Source of the DNA: Eimeria necatrix
Taxonomy: Eukaryota; Apicomplexa; Conoidasida; Eucoccidiorida; Eimeriidae
NCBI RefSeq assembly: GCF_000499385.1
Contig: NW_013652017.1
Location: forward strand, 27,501-86,598
Direction: 5' to 3'
Length of the DNA: 59,098 nucleotides
Position numbers and translations under genes: made by a program. The notes below the pieces were generated by a model that saw only the letters and a list, made by a program, of their open reading frames with translations, was not told the DNA's origin and did no database searches. Below, one piece after another: positions 20,585 to 31,264 of the stretch (position 1 is its first letter; every line of letters starts with the position of its first letter).

Positions 20585-23115
20585 CTAAGGGTCATCCGGG
20601 TACTCAGGTGGGCGTTTCGCTGCAAAAACATGGCAGTTGAAGGAACCTTTTCGAATTTCGGCGTGAAAAGGTAAAGTCCCAATGTTTCCATGAGGAGGGC
20701 TTCCCAGCTCTTGTCTAGCTCGTCCTGTATGCTCTCCATTACTCTCTGCGCTTCTACTTTACATCTCGCCTAGTGCGTCCTACTATCGGTTTCTCAAGTT
20801 AACAGCACCGAACGCGTGAAAAAAGGCTTGCCTGTGATTGTGACTACTGTTCGTCCAACTGAATCGCCTCCACGGCTAGAGTTGATTTCAATTGTACGCA
20901 TACATTCGCGCAGTACTGTGCACACAGAAATCAGGACATGTACGAACATTCAAAAGGGATTAGATAAGCATCTACTGGCAGCCATGCTTCACGGCGAGCC
21001 ATGCACATGGGAAGATGCAGGGAGGAAACTGCTGGATAACTGTCAGCTTCTTGTCAAAAGTAGTTTGCCTTACAATCATCTTCTAATAGTGTAGCGGCTG
21101 AGCCAAGGATGGAGGACTCCAAAGTCCGTCCAAACCGTTCTAAGGCCTGCGAAGGGTAGAACAGAAATGCTGAGCCGTTGAGACTAAGAGTATGCTTCCA
21201 AGAGGGCGGAGGGGAAGGGATAAGAATGGGAAAGGAAGGAGTGATGACAGTGTAATAGCAGAGGGATTTGCCTTATTCGTGTAATTTTGTTTCATTGAGT
21301 GAAACGTACACCTGCATTTGGCCAGCTTGAATGAGGACGCTGTACAAACAGACATACAAACAGGCACGAGGAACCTCACATGAAACGCGCCGCTTCGTAA
21401 TTCATTAAACTGGGATCCCTACGCACTGGAAAACCTGAATACGGTCGTCCTACCTCTTGGGAAATGGTAAAAGAAAAATACATGCCCATTAGTACTGTAC
21501 CGAATTCCTCTGAGGATCCACATTGCTCAAGCATTGCAGGCGGCATCTTCATCATGTTGGTTCTGAAGCTTATCTTCACATTAATTAAGCAGTGGCGGCA
21601 TCGTGTTTCTCTTACTTCCGGAATCGACAAAGAAAGAGTATTGAGTGCTACAAGAAGTGCTTCAAGATGGACCTTTCAACCGGAAAGACGGCACGTTTCA
21701 CAATCCTTAGCTATTTGTATACGGATATCCGTTGTTTACAAATTACCTGCAGTCTCTGTGCTGAGCAAAACTCACTTGGCTCTTCCATAGACATGTCAGC
21801 CGACAGACCTTCGACATAGTCCATGAGACTCTCTAGGACATGCCTTGCCTGCACACCGAAGCAAGCCAGCCACAACTCTAATGAAAGGTTCATGCGCCGA
21901 CATTGGACGTAAGATGCAGCAGTCGGACAGCGGTACCTGTCCACCTCTCCTGATCACAAGAAGACAATAGGAAACGACAAAAACAATCTGCGGCCGCCAG
22001 TTCACAGCCTGAGCGAAAGAAGTACCGGTTCATCGCACAGCTGTGGAAAGTTGTAGTAGCGTGAACCACGCCTTCGGCGTCGCGAGCTATTCCTACGCCT
22101 CCCACGGGTCTCTGAGACAATTGAAGCAAGATTGCTCCACGCGGTTGAAAGCGCTGTTCGCAGGCTGCCTCTAACCGCTGATGCATTGTCGGAGGCCGCA
22201 CTACCTCCTTCTGCTACTGCGCCACGGTTTCCTCCGCTCTGGTCATTTCCGTCGTTGCTTGGAGCCTGATTGCCGCAGGCCTCTTCATATGAAGGCAATG
22301 CTACTGTCCCGACTGCTGCATACGGGCTTCTCCAGCTTTGTGTATTTCCACCGTTGCTTCGGACTCCACTGCCGCATGCTTCTTCGTATGAAGGAGGCGC
22401 ATCTGGTCCCCCTGCTGGATTTTGACTTCTTGGGCTTTGTACGAAACTATTGCTGCCTTGGGGTGGACTGCGGCACGCTTCATCATACGTGGGCAAGCCA
22501 TCTGCTACCGGTGACTGAAGTCCACCTTCTACACTTTCCTCAGTGCCATTGCTGCTCTGGCTCTGATGGCTGCATGCACCTTCATATGGCGGCAACTGAA
22601 AACCCCGATCTCTCGTCGACGAAGAGGTGGCAGGTGAACGATGCGAGCGCTAGCAAAAGGAAAAGCACACACATCCGCTGCAAGTCGACTCAATTGCAAG
22701 ACGCACACTGGCCTGCTGTGATAATACATGGAATGTGGTAAAGACGGTGTCGAGCACAATTATTTAGCTGTTTTGTTGCCCTAAAAACTGCCAGGGGCAG
22801 AAAGTGCAAATCTTTGCCTGCAGGCTTTCTACCGTCGAGGTGTGCACTTTGCAAAGGCTTCACCCGGTCAGAGAGCCTCCTGGAAGAATCGCCTGAGTAT
22901 CTATAGCTTTTAAGGTAAAGCGCGCACTGAGCAACAAGGAATATGAGAGCGCTGAGGAGCAGTAGCGAAGATGGCGAACCAAAGGTCTGCTTCAGTGTTC
23001 TTGCCTTCGGCTGATTCTTTCTGGCTCTCCGCAGCGAACCCCAATTTGGGAGTACCAATTCATGCGAGTTTCTTTCCGAAACATAGGGCAGGTCAGAGTG
23101 CATCACTGAAGTCAT
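20585..23115 (-). CDS. PPxY-repeat anchor-peptide family, copy B
   Basis: Eight in-phase exons give 408 residues: 23115-22864, 22649-22026, 21848-21776, 21509-21454, 21339-21310, 21146-21074, 20915-20832, 20619-20585. The N-terminus to residue 84 nearly matches copy A, including the anchor and RRLSD. The four 33-residue repeats carry LPPYEGAC, LPTYDEAC, APPSYEEAC and LPSYEEAC. After the shared LRTALSTAW the sequence leaves copy A abruptly and becomes Arg-rich, with RNSSRRRRRGSR before the exon end. Exon 4 encodes EFGTVLMGMYFSFTISQE and exon 7 RTIEINSSRGGDSVGRTVV. Exon 8 encodes KRPPEYPDDP and a stop, so the C-terminal PPxY is kept. Exon 7 has a GC donor. Its introns 3 to 7 match copy D rather than A, so the gene is a mosaic. 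Confidence 0.75.
22275..22598 (-). repeat. Four 33-residue PPxY/LPxY repeats of copy B
   Basis: Same period and linker composition as copy A, but the first and third units are true PPxY (PPYEGAC, PPSYEEAC). Differences from copy A fall mainly at the positions next to the tyrosine core, while the tyrosine, the following acidic residue and the cysteine never change. Confidence 0.8.
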
Positions 23116-26100
23116 TTTGCAACAAGCAGGTTGACCCGCCAGCCCGCTGCGGAGACCCCCATATATGTTGACGCGCAATGAAATATTGTAGATATGAGGG
23201 CTGTAAAGAAATACTGTTTTTGTGGACAATGAATTAGATCACAAAGGTTCGAGGAAATGAGCAGACATTTGTTGACCCAGACGATCTCGTGACTACTGCA
23301 AGCCGTTCACGCGCATTAGCTGTCAACAAGTTCGTTTCAGCCGGCGTCTCATTTGCATGAGGCTTGGCGTTATCCGAACTAGCTGATAACAAAATAATAG
23401 CCCCTAAATATGGTGCTTTCTCCCGAAAGGTCTGCTTTTTGCCACTGCTCTGAGCCAAGGGATGCGATGTGAAGGGCCTTGGGTGCAGAACTAGTAGCGG
23501 CCCCACGTATAAGCGATGACGAGTCACCTTACACCATGGCCGAGCTTTTCGCGTTAACAATGTCGTATCAGTAAAACTGCTAGGCTCATCTAGCTGACAC
23601 ATTAGTTAAAAATTGTCCTTTTGCTTGTGGTGCCGTGTCCTGCCGGCTCTTAGAGGAACTGTTGACATCTGCAGATCTTTTCACGCCATCACTAACAAGC
23701 CTGAGTCTCCGGTCCTAACACCCTCCCAAACACTTTGCCGTTCTCTATATATCATCTGTTATTAATTTCTCTCCTTGTTTGGCTTCTGTCCCCAGGTCCC
23801 CCGACAAAACCTTGCTAGCTTCACGTTAAACTCGCCTCGTCGAAACTGGCCGGCACCACGTTGTTGGCCCTTGCAGACAAATGCACTGCCGCTATTGCTA
23901 GGTTCTTGTGCTTGCAAAAGACCACAAAAGTGCGAAACAGATTGATGCAACAAAAAAGCCAAGAAGGCATCACCGTTTATGCAGGAGCAGCTCCCAACAT
24001 CAGATCTCTCTCTTCTACGCTGCATTCGAGCGGGAAGCGTGACCTTCACTTGCTACGACTAGGTTAAAGCTCCATTGATGAGCGTTTTCTTTAATTGAAA
24101 TTGTGGAAAGATTTTAAAATTTATTTTAGTATAGTACTTCATTCATTGAATGCGCTATTCAGTGGGACGCGAAAATGCCCGCGCGAGTTTCCGCCACTCG
24201 ACTTATTTGTCTGCTCCATTAGAGGCTTTTGCGCATTGGCTCGCCTTTTCGTAATCAAAGCATAACTTTTAGAGCCTAGAAACCACAATTGCGCCTTGTT
24301 ACAAGGTTAGGTCTGCCGTGTGCGGGTTTAAGGGTTCTGGCTTTGCATATGAATGGTTGGTTCTAGGACACTTGTGACTCAGGCCTGCGTCGCCACTTCC
24401 TCTTCTGGACAATTTTCGATCCCATTCCGCAAAGGGGGAGACGTTTATTCTGACGTAGCCCGTGCACTGTTCCGGGTGCTTCCGTTGTTTGGTCCAAAAC
24501 GTATTCATGATTGCTTTTCCCGTCTAATAAAACAAGCATGGGGGTCTGAAATTTTTGGACCTATTTTTCAAGTTCTGTGCACCATTACACAGCAAAATTC
24601 TATCCTCGATGTACTCACTCCGTACGTACGTCGGCCTCAACTCGCGCCTAGCGGTTCTTCTAGGAAGTGATCGGATATATAGGATCCTGGCAGGCTAATA
24701 GTAGAAGTGTTTGCTGGAGGTGCTGACCTTTGACGTCATCGCCACAGCTTCTGCTTGGTCGGCAAACGCTCTACAGAACGCAGCTAGGCTCATTAAAGCC
24801 GTAACACATCGAAGAATTGGTTTTAAGAGCGACGGCGAAACGGCCCCTGACGGCTTAGTTGAGTTGCGTGAAGGGCATCAGGTCTAAATTACACCGGCCT
24901 TCAGACGTCATTTTCGCCAAATCTAAACATAGCAACCTCAATGAACTCCAACGGGCGGCGAAAGCAGGTGGCAGCATGCCACGCTTGTGTCTCTAAATAA
25001 AGTTGAGCCTTTGGAGCACCAGTCTTCGGCAACTTCCTCCCCAACATTCCGCCATTGCATGGCCTCTGTCTGACACAAAAATACTTTTAATTAAACCAGC
25101 TTAGCTGCTTATAATACTTTACATTCTGGATGCATGGCACTTTAATTCGAGGAACCTGAATCAGGTTCGGATGCACAGAGACTGATTCTCATTAGCTGGA
25201 TGAATGAAACCTCAATCGATGTTTCTGCGGAAACAGCAGCTCATGCATTTGGACTTGAGTGTTTCGAAGTGTTTCGTGAGTCCCCTGCATGAAGCAATCT
25301 GGTCACCAGCACAATCTACATAATGAATTCGAGATAGCGTCAACACCGTAGACAACATAGATTAATGATTGATGGGAGGCCAACTTTACGTTGAAAAGAC
25401 GAGGCAAGGAGTTACCTTTCTCTCTATTTCCAGATAAGGTGCTTTCTTTGTTTACATCTTCAACCGCTGTGCATTTTACTCAAATTGTGCCTTACATCTT
25501 CAACCGCTGTGCATTTTACTCAAATTGTACCTTACATCTTCAACCGCTGTGCATTTTACTCAAATTGTACCAGTGGCTGGGGGTGTAAGCTAAAGGCATC
25601 GAAGGGAGAGAGCCTAGAATTTGCTTGGTAGAGCCTAGAGACGGTTGTCCAGCATAATAGTGAAATTTTGTTACAGAAAGCATTGTAATAGGCCCACGGT
25701 TGCTCATGTTGCTCTGCGCTTCATTCGTTTGAGGAGGACACAAAACTTAACTGCACCAGCATTTAAGAAATTTAGCGCGTTTGGCAGCTCGTAGCTCCCT
25801 AGTAGCCCATGATCCACAGACCATGCCCTCTTTGGAGCTTTGCCACTCGAAAAACGAGTAGACAACTGCAATCTAAAGGCGTTTCAGCATTGAAGCTGGC
25901 TGCATGAAACAACAACAAGCAGAAACTAGCTCACGAATTTAGGTACGGCACATTCTTATTGTGGAGCTCGTTAAAGAGTGCTGCCTTCCTTGGCCCGTAG
26001 AGAGCCACTTCCAGGGAAATCTGTGTTTCCTATCCACTCTCATCTACTTCTGTAGGAAGTATTTCTTGACCTCTGCTCCATAGCGAACCGGCCTCAACGG

Positions 26101-27019
26101 CGGAAAAGCGCGGAGGCGAATCATATGCCAGAAGATTTCATTCAAAGCGTAAAACGGCAAATAGCAAACAAATCACATTCGCGTCACTTCTCAGAAAAGA
26201 GACGGAGAAAGCGCTGGCTTCTCATGAAAGTAGTCTTCACTTTAGTATACTCCAAGAGCACGCAGTTAAGCAGCACAGATGAGAAGGATTTAATGCATCA
26301 ATGAAAACGAAGCAACCGAAGCCAAAGCAGATGGTAGGAATGCATAGAATTACAACACTCGCATGTAGTCTGCTGACTAAGCGGAAGCCCTAAGTGCTAG
26401 TGAAGTGGTGTACTGGGTTTCACAGAAACTCTCGACCGCCTGGCAAGGTAACAGGCTATGCGCACAGTGCCAAAGAACTGCGATGTCGAAAAAGAAATGA
26501 GCACGTTGATGGATGGTTCTTAAGCAGGAAAGATTGTTCTGAAGTAACTCGGCTGCTCGCTTGTAATAGCAGGTGAGCAACGACAGCTCCATCAGCAGCA
26601 ACAAAATCACTGTAGGGAGCTGCTGCGTGCTGAACGCGCTTTGTGGCGTCAGTGCCATAAGCTGCACATAGTAAAAGGCATGCCGCGAAAATGTTTTTCG
26701 CGAAGCTCTTGCACTCACTGCACTGCCAAACTCTGTCTGACCGGTCGGACTTATTACCGCTTTCAGGCAATGCATTGTTTAGTTTCGTGTTTGAACTGCA
26801 TGAAGGGGAGCCAAAAGTTGCCTGCGCATTTGCTAACTACTCGCAAGTGCTTCGGGGTGTCGGGTGAGGTCGCCTTGTGAGACCAACTGGAAAAGACATC
26901 CGCCGGAATTCTGGCGAAATCAACCAGCAACTAGACTGTGTACTCTTCCTGATTGTTGCTTCCCTCTCCGATATTTTGCTCATTTGTCTTCGTTGAAGCT
27001 TCAGAGAGCGCTAAATCAT
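23116..27019. other. Intergenic DNA between copies B and C
   Basis: The first 2.5 kb repeats the spacer upstream of copy A. It contains three copies (25448-25570) of the 40-bp unit that occurs twice upstream of A. After about 25.62 kb the two spacers part. The segment 26.4-27.0 kb shares patches with 35.65-36.15 kb, the flank of decayed copy E. I see no supportable gene here. Confidence 0.6.
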
Positions 27020-29359
27020 CTACCTGCCTTCCTCAAGGCGAGGAGCACGGAGCACTGCACAAAGGCGGCAATTGAAAAAATTGCGGGAGATTTTGGCACA
27101 GCAAGTAGCGTCAGTGTATGGGCGAAACAAAGTGACTTTTCTTCCTGTCCTTCGTGCCATTTCCTGCATGGTTGTTGTCTCTTTTTGAGCTGCTTCGGTC
27201 TCTGTCTTATTCAAAGAGCCTAACGGCCCGGTATTTTTATGCTCCTTCTTGAAAGTGCTTTTCGCACGTGCAGAGAACTTACTGGACACGCGAACTTTTA
27301 GGTGACAACTTTCATCGTTATCAGCGGAGCCACTAACTTCAACTGTAGACTGGTGGATGTATTCAGCTATCCACGCAGACACAAAGCAACCCAGCAAACC
27401 TTTTGAACAGCGAAATCAAACATCAAAAAGCCAGACATGCTTTGACGCCTGCCTGTTCCGCAGCACTTAGTGAATGTATTAGGCAGTCAAGAGGGCTTAA
27501 GCAGGCGCAGGAAAAGCGTAGCCGCTTAATGGTACTTGGCAACTGCTGTAAGGGTTTCGGCTTACACGAATATTTTAGTAGTATTTGAGCTGATTGAATG
27601 AGAATCAATTCCAATGCCATTGCAAATTTCCGTATGGTCTGCGGATAGTGCAACAGCGGGGTAGAATTGGAAGGGTTTACGGGGTACCATCAGGTGCGGC
27701 AGGAGCTAGTACAGGGAGCACGAGTGCCGTTTATAAAATTCATCCCACGTACTTCTGAATCAGTCCAGCCTGGAAATGCTTGCCGTACAGGGACAGATTC
27801 AAACAAGTACAAAGTGTCACAGAATGGAGAGCAGCACGCAGCACCAAAGGCATCGTTTCGTAGTACGCACTATGCACTGCAGAACTAGCCGTGTACGCGT
27901 TCAATAAACCTACTTCGTTGACGATGACAATTTTGACGAAGAAGTTAAATATTATTGTCTGGAAGTGTTCTGTAGATCGCACATTGCAAAGGAAGAGCCA
28001 AAGCTACATTAGTAGCCAAGTTGTCTGCGTTGTCACTGCCTCACTCCGCAGTTTCATGTTCTTGCATAGTATCATTAACAAGGCACTCAACGAGTGTGCA
28101 ATTTTACTCAGATCCTAAGTCCGTATTTCAATCAGCCCGGTAAAAATGTAAAGGGCACAAAAGGGGCTTCTTCATTAGGGAAGACTTGTGCAACGGAAGT
28201 ACTATTTACACAACACCCACAGCACCTGCTATGTGTGAATCTCACTTCGCAATATTCATCACATGCCATGTACAGAAGCTGCACGAACCCTCAAATAAAA
28301 GTTTCCCGAGGCTGTGTCGGTTTGCAGGCAAGAGAAGACCTGTACAGTATTTTAGCTTTTGTACATAGTCTAGGGACTGGGCGTGCTGTGCACCATCGAA
28401 GGTCCTTGATCGGTCCATTTGGGCAGCGAGCTAACGCAGCAAATGCACAAGAACTGCTTTTCGTCATCAAAAGGTGTAAGTGTAGTACTCGATTGTCGTA
28501 GACGTTTGGAAAGCAGTAGGTCGACTCGACAGGATTCTTGGGACTCTCTTGAAAGGCAGACATAACTGCGAGTCCTGCGATTGAAAGGGTCGTTCTTAAT
28601 CCCTGTAGCATCCTGGATAGGGTTCCAGTAGAGCCATCACTTGCCTCTGGCATGCTCTCTCCTCCTTCCACGCTTTTCTGGCTTGTTGGAAACCAGTGAG
28701 CCCCATCTGGCCTAGGGGTGTAGTGCCCACAGTCTCCACTATGCACATGAGTAAAATCATATCGATTCTTTCTCGAACTCGAACGGCGTAGGGAATTGTG
28801 GAGCAGACCTGGACGCTGAAATCGCGTAGAGGGAAAAAAGAACAGATACTGCTAGGCGGTGCAGTTGTGAGAAGCTCACACTGCGCAGCGGAAAAAGATG
28901 CATTCGGCGTCCTAGTATAATGCTTAGACCCTTCACTGTGTACTTGAAGATCACATCGGCGTTCTCCCCTAAGATGCAAACAGCACTAAAATTATTGGAT
29001 GGGCCCCTTCCCTGGCTCGAGACACTGCAAGGGATACAACATCTGTGCATAGATTAATGCTTGCACAAGTAGTGCAAGCTACTGCATGCAAGAGTTCACA
29101 GCCTCACCTTGTAAGAAAGTCTTCTGAATGGAGAACCCGAATGTCGAATTTTCTCGAGATGAAATGCGCAGTGAGCAAGGAGGACTACAAGGGCACTCAC
29201 CACAACAAGGGTCGCGAATAGGTCAAATTTTTTCTCCAGGGATCGCTCAGCTCGTTGAACCTTACGTGGGCTATGCAGCCAAGTAGAGCCGTACAAGGCC
29301 AAATGGGCTGCAATCCCTTCAGGTACCTCCTGTTCTTCAGAAAACATCATTGCAGACAT
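27020..29359 (-). CDS. Array family copy C, lacking all PPxY motifs
   Basis: Exons resolved: 29359-29108 (84 codons), 28815-28489, 28385-28346 (or to 28340), 27969-27914, 27638-27566, 27366-27283, 27054-27020. Lengths of exons 1, 4, 6, 7 and 8 equal those of copies B and D, and every join keeps phase. Without the 30-nt exon 5, which I cannot find, the frame still closes at 288 residues. The anchor (LFATLVVVSALVVLLAHCAF) is followed by FRRLSYK: RRL is kept but the fifth position is Tyr. Exon 2 is only 109 codons with no LPxY or PPxY, while the downstream GLRTTLSIAG resembles SLRTALSTAW of A and B. Exon 8 reads LRAPRLEEGR and stop, without PPxY. The exon 7 donor is canonical GTAAGT where A, B and D have GC. 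The intact frame argues for a functional divergent paralogue. Confidence 0.6.
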
Positions 29360-31264
29360 GGTAAAACACGCACGTCGCAAACCTGGCCGGAGAAGAGCTG
29401 CGCAGAATGTGGAGGGGAGGACCGGTACAAAAACAAATAGCACAGGGAGACAAGACTACATTAAAAACGCAGCGGAGTTAATTTCGTGAAGGAGAGCGGA
29501 GGCATTTGAGCGAGTCGATGACTGTGGGGTTACTGGGCTCTTGATGCACAAAAATCACAACTGAGACTCTGCGGCCAACAAGCAGTTCGAAGAGACATTG
29601 TCCGAAACTAGACCATTACCGAACAAGCAGAAGACATTGATCGAATTTAGGGCTGCTCTCACTGAACTGCCCGGAAATTAGCGCTTCGTTCCAGGGGTCA
29701 TGGCCAGCTCAAGTGACAGGCGAGCTCGCCGGACGGTCTTCCACGGAACATTGGAACAAGCCATACCTAGCGACTAATACGAACCTTTTTAGGCGAAAAC
29801 TAAAGTAAACAGCTGAAGTGCCCTTTAACTGCTTACACCACGTCTTCCCTTGATTGCAGACGTACCAGTAGAGTTTGGTCACTGACTGGCACAGCCTCGA
29901 TGTGCCAGGCCAGGAAGGACGCACAATGTGTTCGAAGGGAAGGCCTACTGCGCTTCTTCTGACTCGGGTCTTACAACTAATGAATCATAAATTCTCGCTG
30001 CAATGAATACGTACTTTGTTGCTTGTCACTGCCTACAATTTTGTCCAGTGCACAAGGCATGCCGACTGTGTTCTGATGAATGGTCTACGCTGCGGATTCT
30101 TCCCCCTGTTTAGGCCTTCCAATAGCAGTATATGGCAGCTCACCTTACATACAGAGCACTATGCCCTTGTCTGACTAAATATTTCCAATTTGAGGAGTGG
30201 GAAATGCACTGAGACTATCGGGATAGCTGAGACTCTTTGCAGCTTCAAAGTATCTTGCGGTTTTCCAAGTAAGCATTGATTCACATCAAGTCGTTTGTTT
30301 TCATGTATCAGGAAATTTTGTGAATGTTGAGTATGCATATATTGGCGGTTCAGTACTCCTTCTGGGGCTAGACCTAAGATTGAGCGTTCTGTTCCAAAAT
30401 GGGTAACTCTCCACTGTATCTTGAACGCGCTTCATCGTTCTATTTCTGCTGTTAGGCAATTTCACTAGCCATAGTTTTCCTTTAAGCGGATAAGTTGCGC
30501 TTGTGTTGTGCCCAATTGTTCATCCTTACCTTCTGTTCAATCCTCGTCTTAAATATGTGTCCTCTTCAAGTGCATAATAATCACGGAAGGCGTCATTTGG
30601 ACACTACAGAGCCTCGTGGCCTAACCTGAGCACACTGTGGGACTTGAGCGCATTGTGCTACAGGCCACACTCCTTGGATGCTTGTTGCTGGTTTGGGCTC
30701 GTGGACGAGTACAGCGACCCAAGCTTGATAATGCTTGTTTTAAAGCCTCTAGAGTGCACTATAGATGCCACTGAAGGCTACGGTCAGTCTTCATGACACA
30801 AAGGATGAGTAATCTCAAGAAAACCAGTGCCGGAACCACCAAAGTGTGCGGTGAGGTCAAATGCAAACTCTCTTCAGAAAAAACTTGTGGCAGCATAAGC
30901 TAAAAGCTCACTTTGCCGTTACGTTCAGTGGTCCCTTTTTCTTCAATGTGGGGTCAACACCCCGTCAAGAAAGACTGCATCTAGAACAAACGAGGCAAAC
31001 TCGGAGTTCCCCCCGTAGTGCTTAATTCGGGCATTCACCTTCAAACCAGTGGACCCGAACTCCAAGCGGGTGAACTAATGTCCTACACGTTGCGAAACCT
31101 GCGGAGGCCCTACACCATCAGGCTGTAGAGTGTAGATTCCTAGCGCCACAGTTTTGACGCAGAACCCATCACGCGAAGGAAACAGTCCTCCCGGACAAGT
31201 CTTTCCCTGCCGCTCGGTTTGCTGCCACGTCTCATTCGGAGCTCCGTATGAAGTATAGAAAATT
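29360..31264. other. Intergenic DNA between copies C and D
   Basis: No supportable gene. From about 30.85 kb the sequence is nearly identical to that downstream of copy B (20.16-20.5 kb), marking the 3' boundary of the unit shared by B and D. Confidence 0.6.

Noticed and set aside
21890..22201. Read-through of exon 2 in copies B and D beyond the GTACTT/GTAATT donors
   Set aside because: Sequence beyond the donor is not conserved between copies and phases agree only if exon 2 ends there.
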